A stretch of 64,000 bases of DNA from Gemmiger gallinarum (GCF_014982805.1 NZ_JADCKC010000003.1:248001-312000); one strand, 5' to 3'; shown: positions 1-9,000, counted from the first letter of the stretch. A program made the numbers and translations. The notes: a model not told the origin generated them from the letters alone.

Positions 1-488
1 TCATTGTGGCCAGCGGCGGCGAGGCCCGCAGACGGCTGGCGGAAAAAGATTTTGAGATCGTGGTTATCAACACCCCTCTGCCCGATGAATTCGGTCACGA
101 GCTGGGCACCTATGCGGTGGAATGCTCTCATGCAGGGGTGCTGCTGCTGGCCAAGTCCGGCACGGCGGAGCAGATCTCGGGCAATCTGCAGCAGAACGGC
201 GTTCTGGTCCTGGCAAAGCCGTTCTCTTCCGCTCAGTTTCGCCAAGCGGTACAAATGGCCTCCAGCTGCTGCCGCCGTCTGGCTCCCCTGCTGGAAGAGA
301 ACGCCCGCCTCACCGACAAGATCGCCCAGCTGCGTCTGGTGGACCGTGCCAAGTGCATGCTGATCGAAAGGCGCGGCATGACCGAGGCGGAAGCCCACCG
401 CCTCATTGAAAAGCGGGCTATGGATACCCGCACCAGCCGCGGCGAGGTTGCCTCCGCCCTGCTGGATGAAGAGGATGACGATCTTTGA
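1..488 (+). CDS. ANTAR-domain response regulator (5' end outside window)
   Basis: The frame is open from the window edge, so the true start lies upstream. About 160 residues are visible. The first ~100 look like a degenerate receiver domain (VVINTPLPDE, then VLVLAKPF, where the Lys-Pro pair is typical of receiver domains). A charged helix follows, then a C-terminal ANTAR RNA-binding domain (about residues 105-155) with AKCMLIERRGMTEAEAH and ALLDEED. ANTAR proteins act as RNA-binding antiterminators; in clostridia many sit beside nitrogen-assimilation genes, but the upstream neighbour is not visible. The Asp phospho-acceptor cannot be judged because the N-terminus is missing. The next gene, pyrG, has its own promoter, so co-transcription is unlikely. 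Confidence 0.8.
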   Translation, partial: IVASGGEARRRLAEKDFEIVVINTPLPDEFGHELGTYAVECSHAGVLLLAKSGTAEQISGNLQQNGVLVLAKPFSSAQFRQAVQMASSCCRRLAPLLEENARLTDKIAQLRLVDRAKCMLIERRGMTEAEAHRLIEKRAMDTRTSRGEVASALLDEEDDDL

Positions 489-657
489 CCCGGTGCCGTG
501 TTTCGGCACGGCATGGGGCAGCCGTATTGCCGGTCCGCACAGGACCAATACTGTTTTTGTGAGAATCGGCTTTTGAAGGTATCCCGCTGCGGCGGATACC
601 ATTTGCCCTGTCCCGCGGACAGGGGTGGGAAATTTACTTGTACCGCGCCTGGAATTC

Positions 658-687
658 TTGATTTTTCCAGGACAGCGTATCTATAAT
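658..687 (+). promoter_or_regulatory. Candidate pyrG promoter
   Basis: TTGATT (658-663) and TATAAT (682-687) are 18 bases apart. A second TATAAT at 698-703 is preceded by TGG, an extended -10. The 240-base gap before pyrG also holds three small hairpins: GTGCCG/CGGCAC at 493-509, a GGTATCC stem near 579-601, and CCCTGTCC-CGC-GGACAGGG near 607-625. None is followed by a clear U-tract. Confidence 0.55.
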
Positions 688-728
688 GATAAATTGGTAT
701 AATTGATATGGATGTGGAGGATGTGTAT

Positions 729-2378
729 ATGTCTACCAAATATATCTTTGTTACCGGCGGTGTGGTCTCCGGCCTGGGCAAGGGCATTACAGCGGCCAGT
801 CTGGGCCGTCTGCTCAAAACCCGCGGGCTGAAAGTGGCTTCTCAGAAGCTGGACCCTTATATCAACGTCGATCCCGGCACCATGAGCCCCCTGCAGCACG
901 GCGAGGTCTTTGTCACCGACGACGGCACCGAAACCGACCTGGACCTGGGTCACTACGAGCGCTTCATCGACGAGAACCTGAACAAGTACTCCAACCTGAC
1001 CACCGGCAAAGTCTACTGGAACGTCCTGCACAAGGAGCGTCAGGGCGCCTATCTGGGGCAGACCGTCCAGATCATCCCCCACATTACCAACGAGATCAAG
1101 AGCTACATCTACAATCTGGCCAAGAGCACTGAGGCTGATGTGGTCATCACCGAGATCGGCGGCACCACCGGCGACATTGAGAGCCAGCCCTTCCTGGAGG
1201 CCATCCGTCAGGTGGGTCTGGAGCAGGGTCTGGAAAACTGCTGCTACATCCATGTAGTTCTGGTCCCCTACATTTCTGGCTCCGACGAGTACAAATCCAA
1301 ACCTGCCCAGCATTCCTGCAAGGAACTGCAGGGCATGGGCATCATCCCCAACGTCATCGTGCTGCGCGCCGACGGCAGCGTGGGCGCCGACATCAAGCGC
1401 AAAATCAGCATGTTCTGCAATGTGCGCCCCGACTGCGTCATTGAGAACCTGACCATGCCCAGCCTCTATGAGTGCCCTCTCATGCTGGACGCCGCCGGTC
1501 TGACCAATGTGGTCGTCCGTCAGCTGCACCTGGAAACTCCCCCGTCCGATCTGACCGAATGGAAGGAACTGATTTCCCGCATCGCCACCCGCAGCAAGAA
1601 CTGCACCATCGCTCTGGTGGGCAAGTACGTCAAGCTCCACGACGCCTATCTCAGCGTCATGGAGAGCCTCTACCATGCAGGCTTTGAGAACGAGTCCAAG
1701 GTGGACATCCGCTGGGTGGACAGCGAGAATCTGCAGGACCAGCAGCGCTGCTCCGAAGAGCTGGCCGACGTGGACGGCATCATCATCCCCGGTGGTTTCG
1801 GCGACCGCGGCATTGAGGGCATGATCCAGGCTGCCCGCTACGCCCGCGAAAACCGCATTCCCTGTTTCGGCATCTGCCTGGGCATGCAGATCATGGTCAT
1901 GGAGTTTGCCCGCGATGTGCTGGGCTACGCCGATGCCAACTCCAGCGAGTTCACCCCCGACGGCCAGCACAATGTCATTGCGCTCATGCCCGACCAGCAG
2001 GGCAACATTCCCAAGGGCGGCACCATGCGCCTGGGCAAATATCCCTGCACCATCACCCCCAGCACCCATATGGCTGCCTGCTACGGCAAGACCGAGATTG
2101 ACGAGCGCCATCGCCATCGCTACGAGTTCAACAACGACTTCCGCGAGGAGATGCAGCAGAAAGGCCTGGTCATCGCCGGTACCAGCCCCGACGGCCGTCT
2201 GGTGGAAGCTGTGGAACTGCCTGACCGTGAGTTCCACATCGGCGTACAGTTCCATCCTGAGTTCAAGAGCCGCCCCAACCATGCTCATCCCCTGTTCAAA
2301 GGGTTCATTGCAGCCGCTCTCAACTACCAGTGCGAGCGCCTGCACCACGAACACACCACCATGCACGAAAGCATCTGA
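729..2378 (+). CDS. pyrG: CTP synthase (glutamine hydrolysing)
   Basis: The 549-residue product converts UTP to CTP using ATP and glutamine-derived ammonia, the last step of de novo CTP synthesis in the cytoplasm. Family length is about 535-550, so it is complete. The N-terminal amidoligase domain has the [11 protein letters not shown] nucleotide loop near residues 10-20. The C-terminal class I glutaminase has the GICLGMQ nucleophile Cys near residue 383 and the QFHPEF His/Glu pair near 508-512. I place the start at 729 because GGAGG at 716-720 sits 8 bases upstream; an in-frame ATG at 708 has no Shine-Dalgarno. It has its own promoter and is followed by a hairpin, so it is probably monocistronic. 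Confidence 0.98.
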   Translation: MSTKYIFVTGGVVSGLGKGITAASLGRLLKTRGLKVASQKLDPYINVDPGTMSPLQHGEVFVTDDGTETDLDLGHYERFIDENLNKYSNLTTGKVYWNVLHKERQGAYLGQTVQIIPHITNEIKSYIYNLAKSTEADVVITEIGGTTGDIESQPFLEAIRQVGLEQGLENCCYIHVVLVPYISGSDEYKSKPAQHSCKELQGMGIIPNVIVLRADGSVGADIKRKISMFCNVRPDCVIENLTMPSLYECPLMLDAAGLTNVVVRQLHLETPPSDLTEWKELISRIATRSKNCTIALVGKYVKLHDAYLSVMESLYHAGFENESKVDIRWVDSENLQDQQRCSEELADVDGIIIPGGFGDRGIEGMIQAARYARENRIPCFGICLGMQIMVMEFARDVLGYADANSSEFTPDGQHNVIALMPDQQGNIPKGGTMRLGKYPCTITPSTHMAACYGKTEIDERHRHRYEFNNDFREEMQQKGLVIAGTSPDGRLVEAVELPDREFHIGVQFHPEFKSRPNHAHPLFKGFIAAALNYQCERLHHEHTTMHESI

Positions 2379-2385
2379 TGATTCC

Positions 2386-2435
2386 CGCGCCCGGGTGAGC
2401 GGCACCACGCCGCCGCCCGGGCGCGGTTTGTCTGT
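2386..2435 (+). terminator. Terminator after pyrG
   Basis: A perfect 10-base stem, CGCGCCCGGG (2386-2395) with CCCGGGCGCG (2416-2425), is followed by a U-rich but interrupted tract. Confidence 0.6.
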
Positions 2436-2755
2436 GTTGTTCTGTCGGCCCGGGCGGCGGCTGGCTCCCGTTTTTCCCGCAGCAGATGTAAAATTTCCAG
2501 TTTTCTGAAAAAAATTCTGACTTTGTGCAAAATCCACAGCGCCTGTCTCGTATGGATGAATAGACGTTCCAAGGAGGCAGAAATTTCGTTTTATCGGCCA
2601 AAAAATGCACAATCTTTCGGGCAGAAGCACAGATTCACACCTGGTCGTGCAAAATATCTTGTAGGTTTTAGTACTACACTCCTTTGGAACGATGCTGTAT
2701 AATAGATGAATCCGGAGGCGCCCTTGCCTCCGGCAATAAAAAAAGGAGCTGTATT
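2436..2755 (+). other. Intergenic region before the PAP2 gene
   Basis: No convincing gene is seen here. The stretch is much more AT-rich than its surroundings and carries the promoter at 2698-2703. A perfect hairpin follows in the leader: CCGGAGGC (2712-2719), loop GCCCTT, GCCTCCGG (2726-2733), just ahead of the AAAAGGAG ribosome-binding site at 2741-2748. Confidence 0.5.
2698..2703 (+). promoter_or_regulatory. -10 box of the PAP2 gene promoter
   Basis: A perfect TATAAT lies 58 bases before the start codon. No good -35 hexamer is visible 16-18 bases upstream. Confidence 0.45.
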
Positions 2756-3448
2756 ATGGTTACCTGGTGTAAGCGCCATCCGATTCAGTTCATGGCGCTG
2801 TATCTGGTCTTTTACTTATCGTTTTTTACCCTGCTGGAGCGCAGCATTGTGCCCACCGTGATCCTCCACTGTGCACTGGATGATATGATTCCCTTTGTCA
2901 AATACGCCATCATCCCCTACTACCTGTGGTTTGTCTGGATCGTCTGCACGCTGTTCTGGCTGCTGTGGTTTGCCCCCAAAAAGGAATTCTGGCGCCTGTG
3001 CCTGCCGCTGTTTGCCGGTATGACCCTGTCGCTGATGTTCTGCGCAGTGATCCCCAACGGTGTTGCCCTGCGGCCTGCTTCCATTGAGGGCAACGATATC
3101 TTCACCGTGCTGGTGCGCGGCCTGTGGAGCGCCGATACCTCTACCAACGTCTGCCCGTCTATCCACGTTTTCAACTCGCTGACGCTGGATTTGGCTTTCC
3201 AGCGTACCACGCTGCTTTCCAAGCGCAAGTACCACTTCGTCCGCTGGAGTGCGCGCCTGCTGGATGTTTCCATTGTCTTGTCCACCATGCTGCTGAAGCA
3301 GCACTCGGTCATTGATGTGGTCTGCGGCATTGTGCTGGCGCTGGTCATCGACCGCGCGGCAACTGCCGTCTCGGCTGCACTGGCCCGTCATCCCGAGGTC
3401 CTCACGCCTCACGCCAAGCAACCTCACGCCATGCTTGAGCGGGAATGA
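2756..3448 (+). CDS. PAP2-superfamily membrane phosphatase-like protein
   Basis: The 230-residue polytopic membrane protein has about five or six hydrophobic segments. It carries the later PAP2-superfamily signatures: PSIH near residue 135 (PSGH in classical members) and a QHSVIDVVCG block near 180-190 with the His and Asp spaced as in the H-x3-D motif. The first motif is only partly recognisable (ALRP). This pattern fits the branch that includes lipid phosphate phosphatases and inositol-phosphoryl transferase-like proteins. The substrate, perhaps a lipid or polyprenyl phosphate, is inferred and not shown. The start at 2756 follows AAAAGGAG by 7 bases; upstream in-frame ATGs lack a ribosome-binding site. 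The C-terminal ~25 residues are hydrophilic. Confidence 0.8.
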   Translation: MVTWCKRHPIQFMALYLVFYLSFFTLLERSIVPTVILHCALDDMIPFVKYAIIPYYLWFVWIVCTLFWLLWFAPKKEFWRLCLPLFAGMTLSLMFCAVIPNGVALRPASIEGNDIFTVLVRGLWSADTSTNVCPSIHVFNSLTLDLAFQRTTLLSKRKYHFVRWSARLLDVSIVLSTMLLKQHSVIDVVCGIVLALVIDRAATAVSAALARHPEVLTPHAKQPHAMLERE

Positions 3449-3458
3449 TCCCAAACGG

Positions 3459-3505
3459 AAAATCCCCTGTTTTCCGGCGTTTTGCCGCGAAAACAGGGGA
3501 TTTTT
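3459..3505 (+). terminator. Terminator after the PAP2 gene
   Basis: A 16-base perfect stem, AAAATCCCCTGTTTTC (3459-3474) with its complement at 3489-3504, ends in a T-run. Confidence 0.85.
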
Positions 3506-3519
3506 GATTGTGTTTTGCC

Positions 3520-3548
3520 TTTACCCCGTGGGGCGTTTGTGCTATACT
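3520..3548 (+). promoter_or_regulatory. Candidate promoter of the flavodiiron gene
   Basis: A TATACT -10 box (3543-3548) lies 17 bases after a weak TTTACC (3520-3525). A second possible -10, TACAAT, is at 3622-3627. The leader to the start codon is long (about 150 or 70 bases) and includes a CTGCCG/CGGCAG hairpin near 3569-3585. Confidence 0.4.
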
Positions 3549-3699
3549 GTGGGCGGAGCGTGTCGTGCTGCCGTTTGTTGCGGCAGCAACAGCACTTCGA
3601 TGTACAACATTCTATACTGGATACAATGATCTGCGGGGCGGGCGCACCGCGTTTTTTAGTGTGCCGCCCCGCCATATCTACAGGGAGGTTTCAACGCAT

Positions 3700-4911
3700 A
3701 TGCACTGCACCCATCTGATTGCGGCCGATACCTGGTATGTCGGCGCAAGCGACCGCCGTCTGGCCAAGTTTGAGAATCTGTTCCCCATTTCCCGCGGCGT
3801 TTCCTACAACTCGTACCTGATCGTTGACGAGAAAACCGCGCTGCTGGACACTGCCGATTCTTCGGTCAGCGCACAGTATCTGGAAAACACCGCCCATGCC
3901 CTCAACGGCCGCGGGCTGGATTACCTCATCATCAACCATATGGAGCCCGACCATGCCGCCACCATCGCGGAGGTGCTGCTCCGCTGGCCCCAGGCACAGA
4001 TCGTCTGCAACGCCAAGACCGTGCCCATGCTGAAGAACTACTTCCCCGCTGCGGCAGAAAAGATCGACGCCGCCCTGCTGGTCAAGGAAGGCGATGTGCT
4101 GTCCCTGGGCAGCCATGAGCTGACCTTCGTTATGGCTCCCATGGTTCACTGGCCGGAAGTTATGCTGACCTTCGACAAGACCACCAACGTGCTGTTCTCT
4201 GCCGACGCCTTCGGCACCTTCGGCGCCCTGAACGGCAACATCTTTGCGGACGAGGTGGATTTTGCCCGTGACTGGCTGGACGACGCCCGCCGCTACTACG
4301 CCAACATTGTGGGCAAGTACGGCACCCAGGTCCAGGCTGTCCTGAAAAAGGCCGCCGGTCTGCCCATTCAGGTCATTGCTCCGCTGCATGGTCCCATCTG
4401 GCGCGAAAATCTGGGCTGGTTCCTGGGCAAGTATGACCTGTGGAGCCGCTGGCAGCCGGAAGATCAGGGCGTTGTCGTCCTGTACGGCAGCATGTACGGC
4501 AACACTGCCGGTGCCGCTTCCGCCCTGGCCGGTCTGCTGGCCGACCGCGGCGTCAAGAACATCGCCGTCCATGACCTGTCCGTGACGGATACCAGCGAGG
4601 CTGTGGCGGAGTGCTTCCGCGCCTCCACCATCGTGCTGGCTGCCCCCACTTACAACGGCGGTCTCTACCTGCCCATGAACGCTCTGCTGGAGGACCTGAA
4701 GGCTCTCTCTCTGCAGAACCGCACCTTCGCTCTCATCGAGAACGGCAGCTGGGCTCCCATGTCCGGCAAGCTGATGGCCGAGCGGGTGGGCGAGCTCAAG
4801 AACTGCACTCTGCTGGATACCCGCGTTACTCTGCGCGGCGCTCTGACTCCGGCTCAGGACGCCGACCTGGCCGCTCTGGCTGATGCCGTTGCCGCCACGG
4901 TGCAGGGCTGA
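3700..4911 (+). CDS. A-type flavoprotein, flavodiiron protein (FprA family)
   Basis: The 403-residue protein is a two-domain flavodiiron enzyme that reduces O2 to water and/or NO to N2O in anaerobes. The N-terminal metallo-beta-lactamase-like domain holds the full diiron set: NHMEPDHA near residues 79-86, the His of MVHW, the Asp of FSADAFG and the His of APLHGP. The C-terminal flavodoxin domain starts near residue 255 with the FMN phosphate loop YGSMYGNT. There is no rubredoxin extension, so electrons must come from a separate partner. The start at 3700 follows GGGAGG by 12 bases; earlier in-frame ATGs give an unrelated Cys/Arg-rich leader. A terminator follows directly. The likely role is oxidative or nitrosative stress defence. 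Confidence 0.93.
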   Translation: MHCTHLIAADTWYVGASDRRLAKFENLFPISRGVSYNSYLIVDEKTALLDTADSSVSAQYLENTAHALNGRGLDYLIINHMEPDHAATIAEVLLRWPQAQIVCNAKTVPMLKNYFPAAAEKIDAALLVKEGDVLSLGSHELTFVMAPMVHWPEVMLTFDKTTNVLFSADAFGTFGALNGNIFADEVDFARDWLDDARRYYANIVGKYGTQVQAVLKKAAGLPIQVIAPLHGPIWRENLGWFLGKYDLWSRWQPEDQGVVVLYGSMYGNTAGAASALAGLLADRGVKNIAVHDLSVTDTSEAVAECFRASTIVLAAPTYNGGLYLPMNALLEDLKALSLQNRTFALIENGSWAPMSGKLMAERVGELKNCTLLDTRVTLRGALTPAQDADLAALADAVAATVQG

Positions 4912-4945
4912 TCTCGGTTTTCCTTTTACTTACTCATACCCCCGC

Positions 4946-4991
4946 ACGCTGCGGGAGCTGTGGTTTGTGCCGCCGCTCCCGCAGCGTTTTT
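4946..4991 (+). terminator. Terminator after the flavodiiron gene
   Basis: The stem CGCTGCGGGAGC (4947-4958) pairs with GCTCCCGCAGCG (4975-4986) and is followed by TTTTT. Confidence 0.85.
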
Positions 4992-5004
4992 CTGTGCCTG
5001 CATA

Positions 5005-5045
5005 CAAAACGGGGCGCGTCCGGCCAATGGCCGGGCACGCCCCGT
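5005..5045 (-). terminator. Terminator of the XpaC/SGNH operon
   Basis: On the minus strand an ACGGGGCG...CGCCCCGT hairpin, with an inner GGCCATTGGCC, follows the XpaC stop and runs into TTTTG. Confidence 0.7.
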
Positions 5046-5062
5046 TCCCATAATTCTTTTTA

Positions 5063-6511
5063 TTACAACTTCGGCGGCTGGGGAGCCTGCGGAGGCTGAA
5101 CCCCCAGGCCAAAGGGATCGCTGTTGCCGGTAAGCCCGTCGGCAGAAAGCATCTGTTCCATCACGTCGATGTCCGCCGAGACATCCAGCGCATCGTCCTG
5201 AAAAAGCTTGTCCAGCTGGTTTTCAAAGGCTACCACCAACGTATCCATGGACTGCTCGATCCGGCGCTTGGATTCCCGGATGTTGGTACCTTCAATTCCC
5301 TGGGCTTCCAGCTCTGCGTAAGTATCCAGCAGCTTGAGGGAGGTGGGCAGGTAGTAGTCCATAAACTTGCGCATCTGGGGCAGCTTTTCGGGGTTTTCCC
5401 GAATCTGCGCAAAGATCTTGGCCGACACCGCTTCCAGGCGACTGATCTTGTCGCTCATCTCCTCATCGGGGATGGCGTCATTGACCCGGCGCAGTTCCCT
5501 CAGAATATTCTCATACTTTTCATTGCCGTTGGGCTGCTTATCTTCGTTACTGTCTTTGTCGGCAGCATCCGGCTTTTCCTGGGGCTGAGGCTTTTGCCGC
5601 GGCTCCGGCGGAACGCCGCGCACGATCAGCGCACGGCTGTGCATATCAATATAGGCAGCAGGCCCGAACACGCCTTTCAGGATGCAGTTTTCCAGATGCT
5701 GGCGGCATTCCTCCTCACTGCAGCCCAGGGAGGAGGCAATGTCCTCCACATACATATGGTCGGCGTCGCCCACAATGTTGGCGATCTTGCGGCGCTTCAT
5801 CCAGGAAGTCCGCATCCGCTGGGCGCCGTAGCACAACCCCAAACCGCCCAGGAAGAACATAGCCAGCGGCCACATTTCCTCAAAAAACCAGAGGATATCA
5901 TGGGCTTCCGTCAGAATCCAGAAGGAATCGAACAATTCCGCCACACCGCCCAGACCGCCAATGACCATCAGCACAATACCGGCGACAAACAGGATGTCCG
6001 CCTTGCTTTTTTCCGCTGTGCTGTACTGGACCGGCTGCGCTGCGCTTTGCTGCTGTGCCGGATTGTCGTAGGCAGAAGCCCCCTGCTGTGCCTGCTGCTG
6101 CGTCCGGGGAGGCGCCTGGTATCGGGCCTGTGCCTGGTTCTGCCATGTGGTCCGGTTTCGGTTGGGCTGGTTCTGGCTCTGGCGCATGACCTGATTGATC
6201 ACCAGAAAGATAAAGCCCAGCGGAAACCACACCACAAAGCCCATCAGAATGGCCCACCAGGGAAAATTGAAATGTCCATCCCGGGTAAACTCCCGGCGCA
6301 GACTGTTTCCGAAGCTGGCGGGATTCTGGCTGGGCCGCCAGGCGTTGGGGCGGTAGGGATTCTGGCCGTAACCGTTGCCCCGGTAAGGGGTTCCCTGCTG
6401 CCAGTACGGACCTCTGCCCTGCTGGTAATGCGGTCCCTGCTGATAGCGCGGCCCGGTACCGGGCTGTTGGCGGTTATTCTGTTGTTCCCCGTCATGAGGT
6501 TGATTCGGCAT
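5063..6511 (-). CDS. XpaC-like (5-bromo-4-chloroindolyl phosphate hydrolysis family) membrane protein
   Basis: The product is 482 residues from ATG 6511; a GTG 9 bases upstream is an alternative but lies too close to AAGGAA. The N-terminal ~75 residues are Gln/Pro/Tyr-rich and probably disordered. Hydrophobic segments lie near residues 86-108, 170-192 and 212-230. The C-terminal ~180 residues (from KYENILRELRRVNDAIPDEEM) resemble XpaC family proteins, with YYLPTSLKLLDTY as the clearest block. XpaC was named for hydrolysis of an indolyl phosphate in Bacillus, but its molecular activity is unproven. A gap of ~33 bases separates it from the SGNH hydrolase upstream on the same strand, so the two are probably one envelope-related operon. 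Confidence 0.75.
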   Translation of the reverse strand: MPNQPHDGEQQNNRQQPGTGPRYQQGPHYQQGRGPYWQQGTPYRGNGYGQNPYRPNAWRPSQNPASFGNSLRREFTRDGHFNFPWWAILMGFVVWFPLGFIFLVINQVMRQSQNQPNRNRTTWQNQAQARYQAPPRTQQQAQQGASAYDNPAQQQSAAQPVQYSTAEKSKADILFVAGIVLMVIGGLGGVAELFDSFWILTEAHDILWFFEEMWPLAMFFLGGLGLCYGAQRMRTSWMKRRKIANIVGDADHMYVEDIASSLGCSEEECRQHLENCILKGVFGPAAYIDMHSRALIVRGVPPEPRQKPQPQEKPDAADKDSNEDKQPNGNEKYENILRELRRVNDAIPDEEMSDKISRLEAVSAKIFAQIRENPEKLPQMRKFMDYYLPTSLKLLDTYAELEAQGIEGTNIRESKRRIEQSMDTLVVAFENQLDKLFQDDALDVSADIDVMEQMLSADGLTGNSDPFGLGVQPPQAPQPPKL

Positions 6512-6544
6512 TGCTTTCACGTTCCTTTTTGGCTGATCCTCTTC

Positions 6545-7852
6545 TCACGGCAGATCCGAAAGAAGTTCCCTCATCTCATCGCTCAGATAGTAGGTGCTGC
6601 CCAGCTGGTAGGGGTTGTCCTTGTCGTAGGGTACGTGGGTGCGCAGATACTCCACCCAGGTAGCGTATCCGGACCCCGAAAGATGAAGACCGTCCGGCTG
6701 GGCATAGTCGGCTTTCAGGGAGCCGCTCTCATCCACAAAGACTTCATTCAGGGCAAGGTAAAGACAACCCTTTTCGGCAGCAAGAGAGCTCAGGGAAGCA
6801 TTGATGCTGTTGACCCGATCCGGCGTCAGACCCGGCATTTCGTCCTGTACCTCGGCCTGTACCGGCAAAACCGACTGTACAAAAATCGTGGTATCCGGCA
6901 GTGCTGTCTTGAGCTCGTCAAGCATACGGCCGTAATAGTTCAGGAACCCTTCGTCATTGTTGGTGGAATAGGCCAGGCTGTTGGCTCCCAGCAGTACATA
7001 CAGCTTTTTGGGCTGTGCCTGTGAGAGAACATCGAGAGGGATCTCTTCCCCGCGGTCGCTGCTGGTCATGGTGGTGCGGTTGACAATATCGTTGGGCGAT
7101 GCGCCCTCATAAGCACAAACCAGTGCATCCCCCACATCGATGTCGTAGTCAGTGTAACCCACTGTGAGCGAGTCCCCCAGGAAAGCGGCATCGTTAAACC
7201 AGCTCAGGTCCACCTTGCCGAACTCCGGCACTGCGCTCGGCACGGACGGCGCAGCGGTATACGTGTAATTTTCCGTCTGGCGGGCAGGGCCCACGTCACC
7301 CCAGTTCAGAGCTTCCGTCAGGGCGTTGCCGGAGTCCTCCGCATAGGGCAGCGGCGCCACAACCGATGTAGTGAGCTGAGAGGTATCTCCCTCAATGACG
7401 GGATTTTCCGTTTCCGTACTGCCGTTTGGCAGCAGCACCGTGATAACACCCGATGCCAGCAGGATACACACGCCGGTGGCGATCAGCGTCAGCCGGCGAC
7501 GGGCCCGCCGGTTCTGGCGAGCCTTGCGGGCCGCCGACCGCGCCGACTGACGGGCGGGATCTCCCTGCCCTGCCTGCGTCTGAACCGGGCGCTGAGGCTG
7601 CGGCGGACGCTGCCAGCCGTCAGCCGCTGCCCACTCAGGAGGGGCATAGGGTGCACGGTAAGCATTATTTTTTTCGGGCGATGGGCGCGCGCCTGCCCCG
7701 CTGCGCGGAGCCTGCCGCTGTACCGGCTGCGGCTCGACCGGCCGCTGCCCCGGAGAAACACGGCGCACGCCGCCGCTGCCGGGGGCTCTCACCTGCCGGT
7801 TTTGCTTTTCTCTTGGTTGGTATCCGCCATATCTGCCTTCCCTGTTCGGCAT
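6545..7852 (-). CDS. Membrane-anchored SGNH/GDSL-type hydrolase
   Basis: The 435-residue protein has a basic, Pro/Gln/Arg-rich cytoplasmic segment (1-118), one membrane helix near 120-141 (LTLIATGVCILLASGVI) and an extracellular SGNH hydrolase domain from about residue 215. Block I, FLGDSLTVGY (about 222-231), carries the nucleophile Ser. Block III reads LGANSLAY, with Ser after Asn in place of Asp. Block V, DGLHLSGSGY (about 387), supplies Asp and His. Family members deacylate or deacetylate lipids, glycans or peptidoglycan; the substrate here is unknown. A GGGGGA site precedes the start. It is first in an operon with the XpaC-like gene. Confidence 0.82.
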   Translation of the reverse strand: MPNREGRYGGYQPREKQNRQVRAPGSGGVRRVSPGQRPVEPQPVQRQAPRSGAGARPSPEKNNAYRAPYAPPEWAAADGWQRPPQPQRPVQTQAGQGDPARQSARSAARKARQNRRARRRLTLIATGVCILLASGVITVLLPNGSTETENPVIEGDTSQLTTSVVAPLPYAEDSGNALTEALNWGDVGPARQTENYTYTAAPSVPSAVPEFGKVDLSWFNDAAFLGDSLTVGYTDYDIDVGDALVCAYEGASPNDIVNRTTMTSSDRGEEIPLDVLSQAQPKKLYVLLGANSLAYSTNNDEGFLNYYGRMLDELKTALPDTTIFVQSVLPVQAEVQDEMPGLTPDRVNSINASLSSLAAEKGCLYLALNEVFVDESGSLKADYAQPDGLHLSGSGYATWVEYLRTHVPYDKDNPYQLGSTYYLSDEMRELLSDLP

Positions 7853-7917
7853 GGGCCTGTCCCCCTTTCTTTTGCTGCTTCGCCTTCGGGCTGTGCCGTC
7901 AAAGGCTGATTAAAGGT

Positions 7918-7946
7918 ATTATATCATATCCCCGTGCGTAAAAACA
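7918..7946 (-). promoter_or_regulatory. Promoter of the SGNH/XpaC operon
   Basis: TATAAT (complement of 7918-7923) is preceded by TGA, an extended -10 (TGATATAAT). A weak TGTTTT lies 17 bases upstream. Confidence 0.6.
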
Positions 7947-8012
7947 GCTTTTTACCCGCCTGCTCTGTAAACTTTCACTGAACAACGATTATCACTATGC
8001 CGGTTGTCCAAC

Positions 8013-8038
8013 AAAAAAGCCTCCGCACAGGCGGAGGC
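8013..8038 (-). terminator. Terminator after the DUF368 gene
   Basis: On the minus strand GCCTCCGC/GCGGAGGC (8019-8026 with 8031-8038) is followed by six T residues. Confidence 0.9.
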
Positions 8039-8046
8039 CGGCAAAT

Positions 8047-8898
8047 TCAGTTTTCCTTCGGGAAACGGCTGTTGAAGCGGTCCAGTGCCAGGGCAGCCGC
8101 AATTCCCGCCGCCAGGCAAATCAGGTTGGCGGCCAGCGCGCCTGCTGAAACGGCAAAACTGCCGTAGGGCACGATCATGAGGGTCGCTGCGATCACGATG
8201 CCTACAATGGCATGAAATGCGCAGGAATAGTGATGGGCAAACAGCGAATCGATGCCCTTGGCCAGGCAGATCACCGTGACGATGGCCCCCAGGGCGCCGG
8301 GTACCAGAACGCCCGCATCCAGATGGCCCAATCCGTCCACAAAGGGCGTGTAAAGGCCCAGCGGCATGAGCAGCGTGGAAAAGCTCATACCCGGCGCAAT
8401 AACGCTGAGAGCCACGCAGAAGCCGCAGAACAGATACCACCCGAAATTCGGTGTGATCTGCACCGAGAGGACGTTCAGGGTTCCCAGCAGTGCCAGCACG
8501 ATGACAAAGGCCGCCGCCATGGAGAGATAGGATGCCCGGGTGCGGCCTTTTTCTCCCGCTTCCCGGAACAGTGAGGGCAGCATTCCGGCGATAAGTCCCA
8601 CAAACAGGCAGACCGACTGGTCAGGGTAGGTTTCCAGAAAAAAGGACAACAGATTGGCAATGCCCAGAAATCCCACCGCCGCCCCGAGAATGACCGGCAG
8701 CAAGCGGGGAACATGGGTTCTGAAGTTGCGCACCGGGCAGGAGAGCAGCTCCATCACCGGCTTGTAGATGCCAAAAATAACGCAGAGTACACCGCCCGAG
8801 ATGCCGGGCAGCACGGCCCCAAGGCCGATGAGCGCTCCCTGCACCAGACGCATGACAAAGCGCACGGCAGGCTGACGGCCAACGGAAAATTCTTTCAT
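8047..8898 (-). CDS. DUF368 / PopT-family polyprenyl-phosphate transporter
   Basis: The 283-residue polytopic membrane protein has about eight hydrophobic helices. The pseudo-repeated signatures GALIGLGAVLPGISGGVL near residue 20 and CVALSVIAPGMSFSTLLMPL near 165-184 are typical of DUF368. This family has been linked to recycling undecaprenyl phosphate across the membrane (PopT), returning the lipid carrier for peptidoglycan and wall-polymer synthesis. That assignment is established for the family and transferred here. It has its own extended -10 promoter and a strong terminator, so it is monocistronic. Confidence 0.85.
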   Translation of the reverse strand: MKEFSVGRQPAVRFVMRLVQGALIGLGAVLPGISGGVLCVIFGIYKPVMELLSCPVRNFRTHVPRLLPVILGAAVGFLGIANLLSFFLETYPDQSVCLFVGLIAGMLPSLFREAGEKGRTRASYLSMAAAFVIVLALLGTLNVLSVQITPNFGWYLFCGFCVALSVIAPGMSFSTLLMPLGLYTPFVDGLGHLDAGVLVPGALGAIVTVICLAKGIDSLFAHHYSCAFHAIVGIVIAATLMIVPYGSFAVSAGALAANLICLAAGIAAALALDRFNSRFPKEN

Positions 8899-8971
8899 AA
8901 AATTGGTACCTCTCCATCCGGTTTACAGTCCACGGGCCGGAAGCTATTTTTTCCGCCCGGAAGTTTGTACC

Positions 8972-9000
8972 ATTATATCATACCCGTTTCCCTGTGAGAA
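8972..9000 (-). promoter_or_regulatory. Promoter of the DUF368 gene
   Basis: An extended -10, TGATATAAT (TATAAT complement of 8972-8977), has TTCTCA (complement of 8995-9000) 17 bases upstream. The rest of the gap to sigK (9001-9149) shows only a GGGAGC/GCTCCC hairpin near 9110-9133 without a T-run. Confidence 0.6.

Noticed and set aside
681-2630. Long open frame antisense to pyrG
   Set aside because: A by-product of GC-rich codon use in pyrG; no ribosome-binding site, composition is shadow-like, and no domain is recognised.
2565-2691. Inverted repeat CGTTCCAAGGAG / CTCCTTTGGAACG about 110 bases apart
   Set aside because: Short, imperfect (one-base bulge) and not linked to any element boundary; chance is likely.
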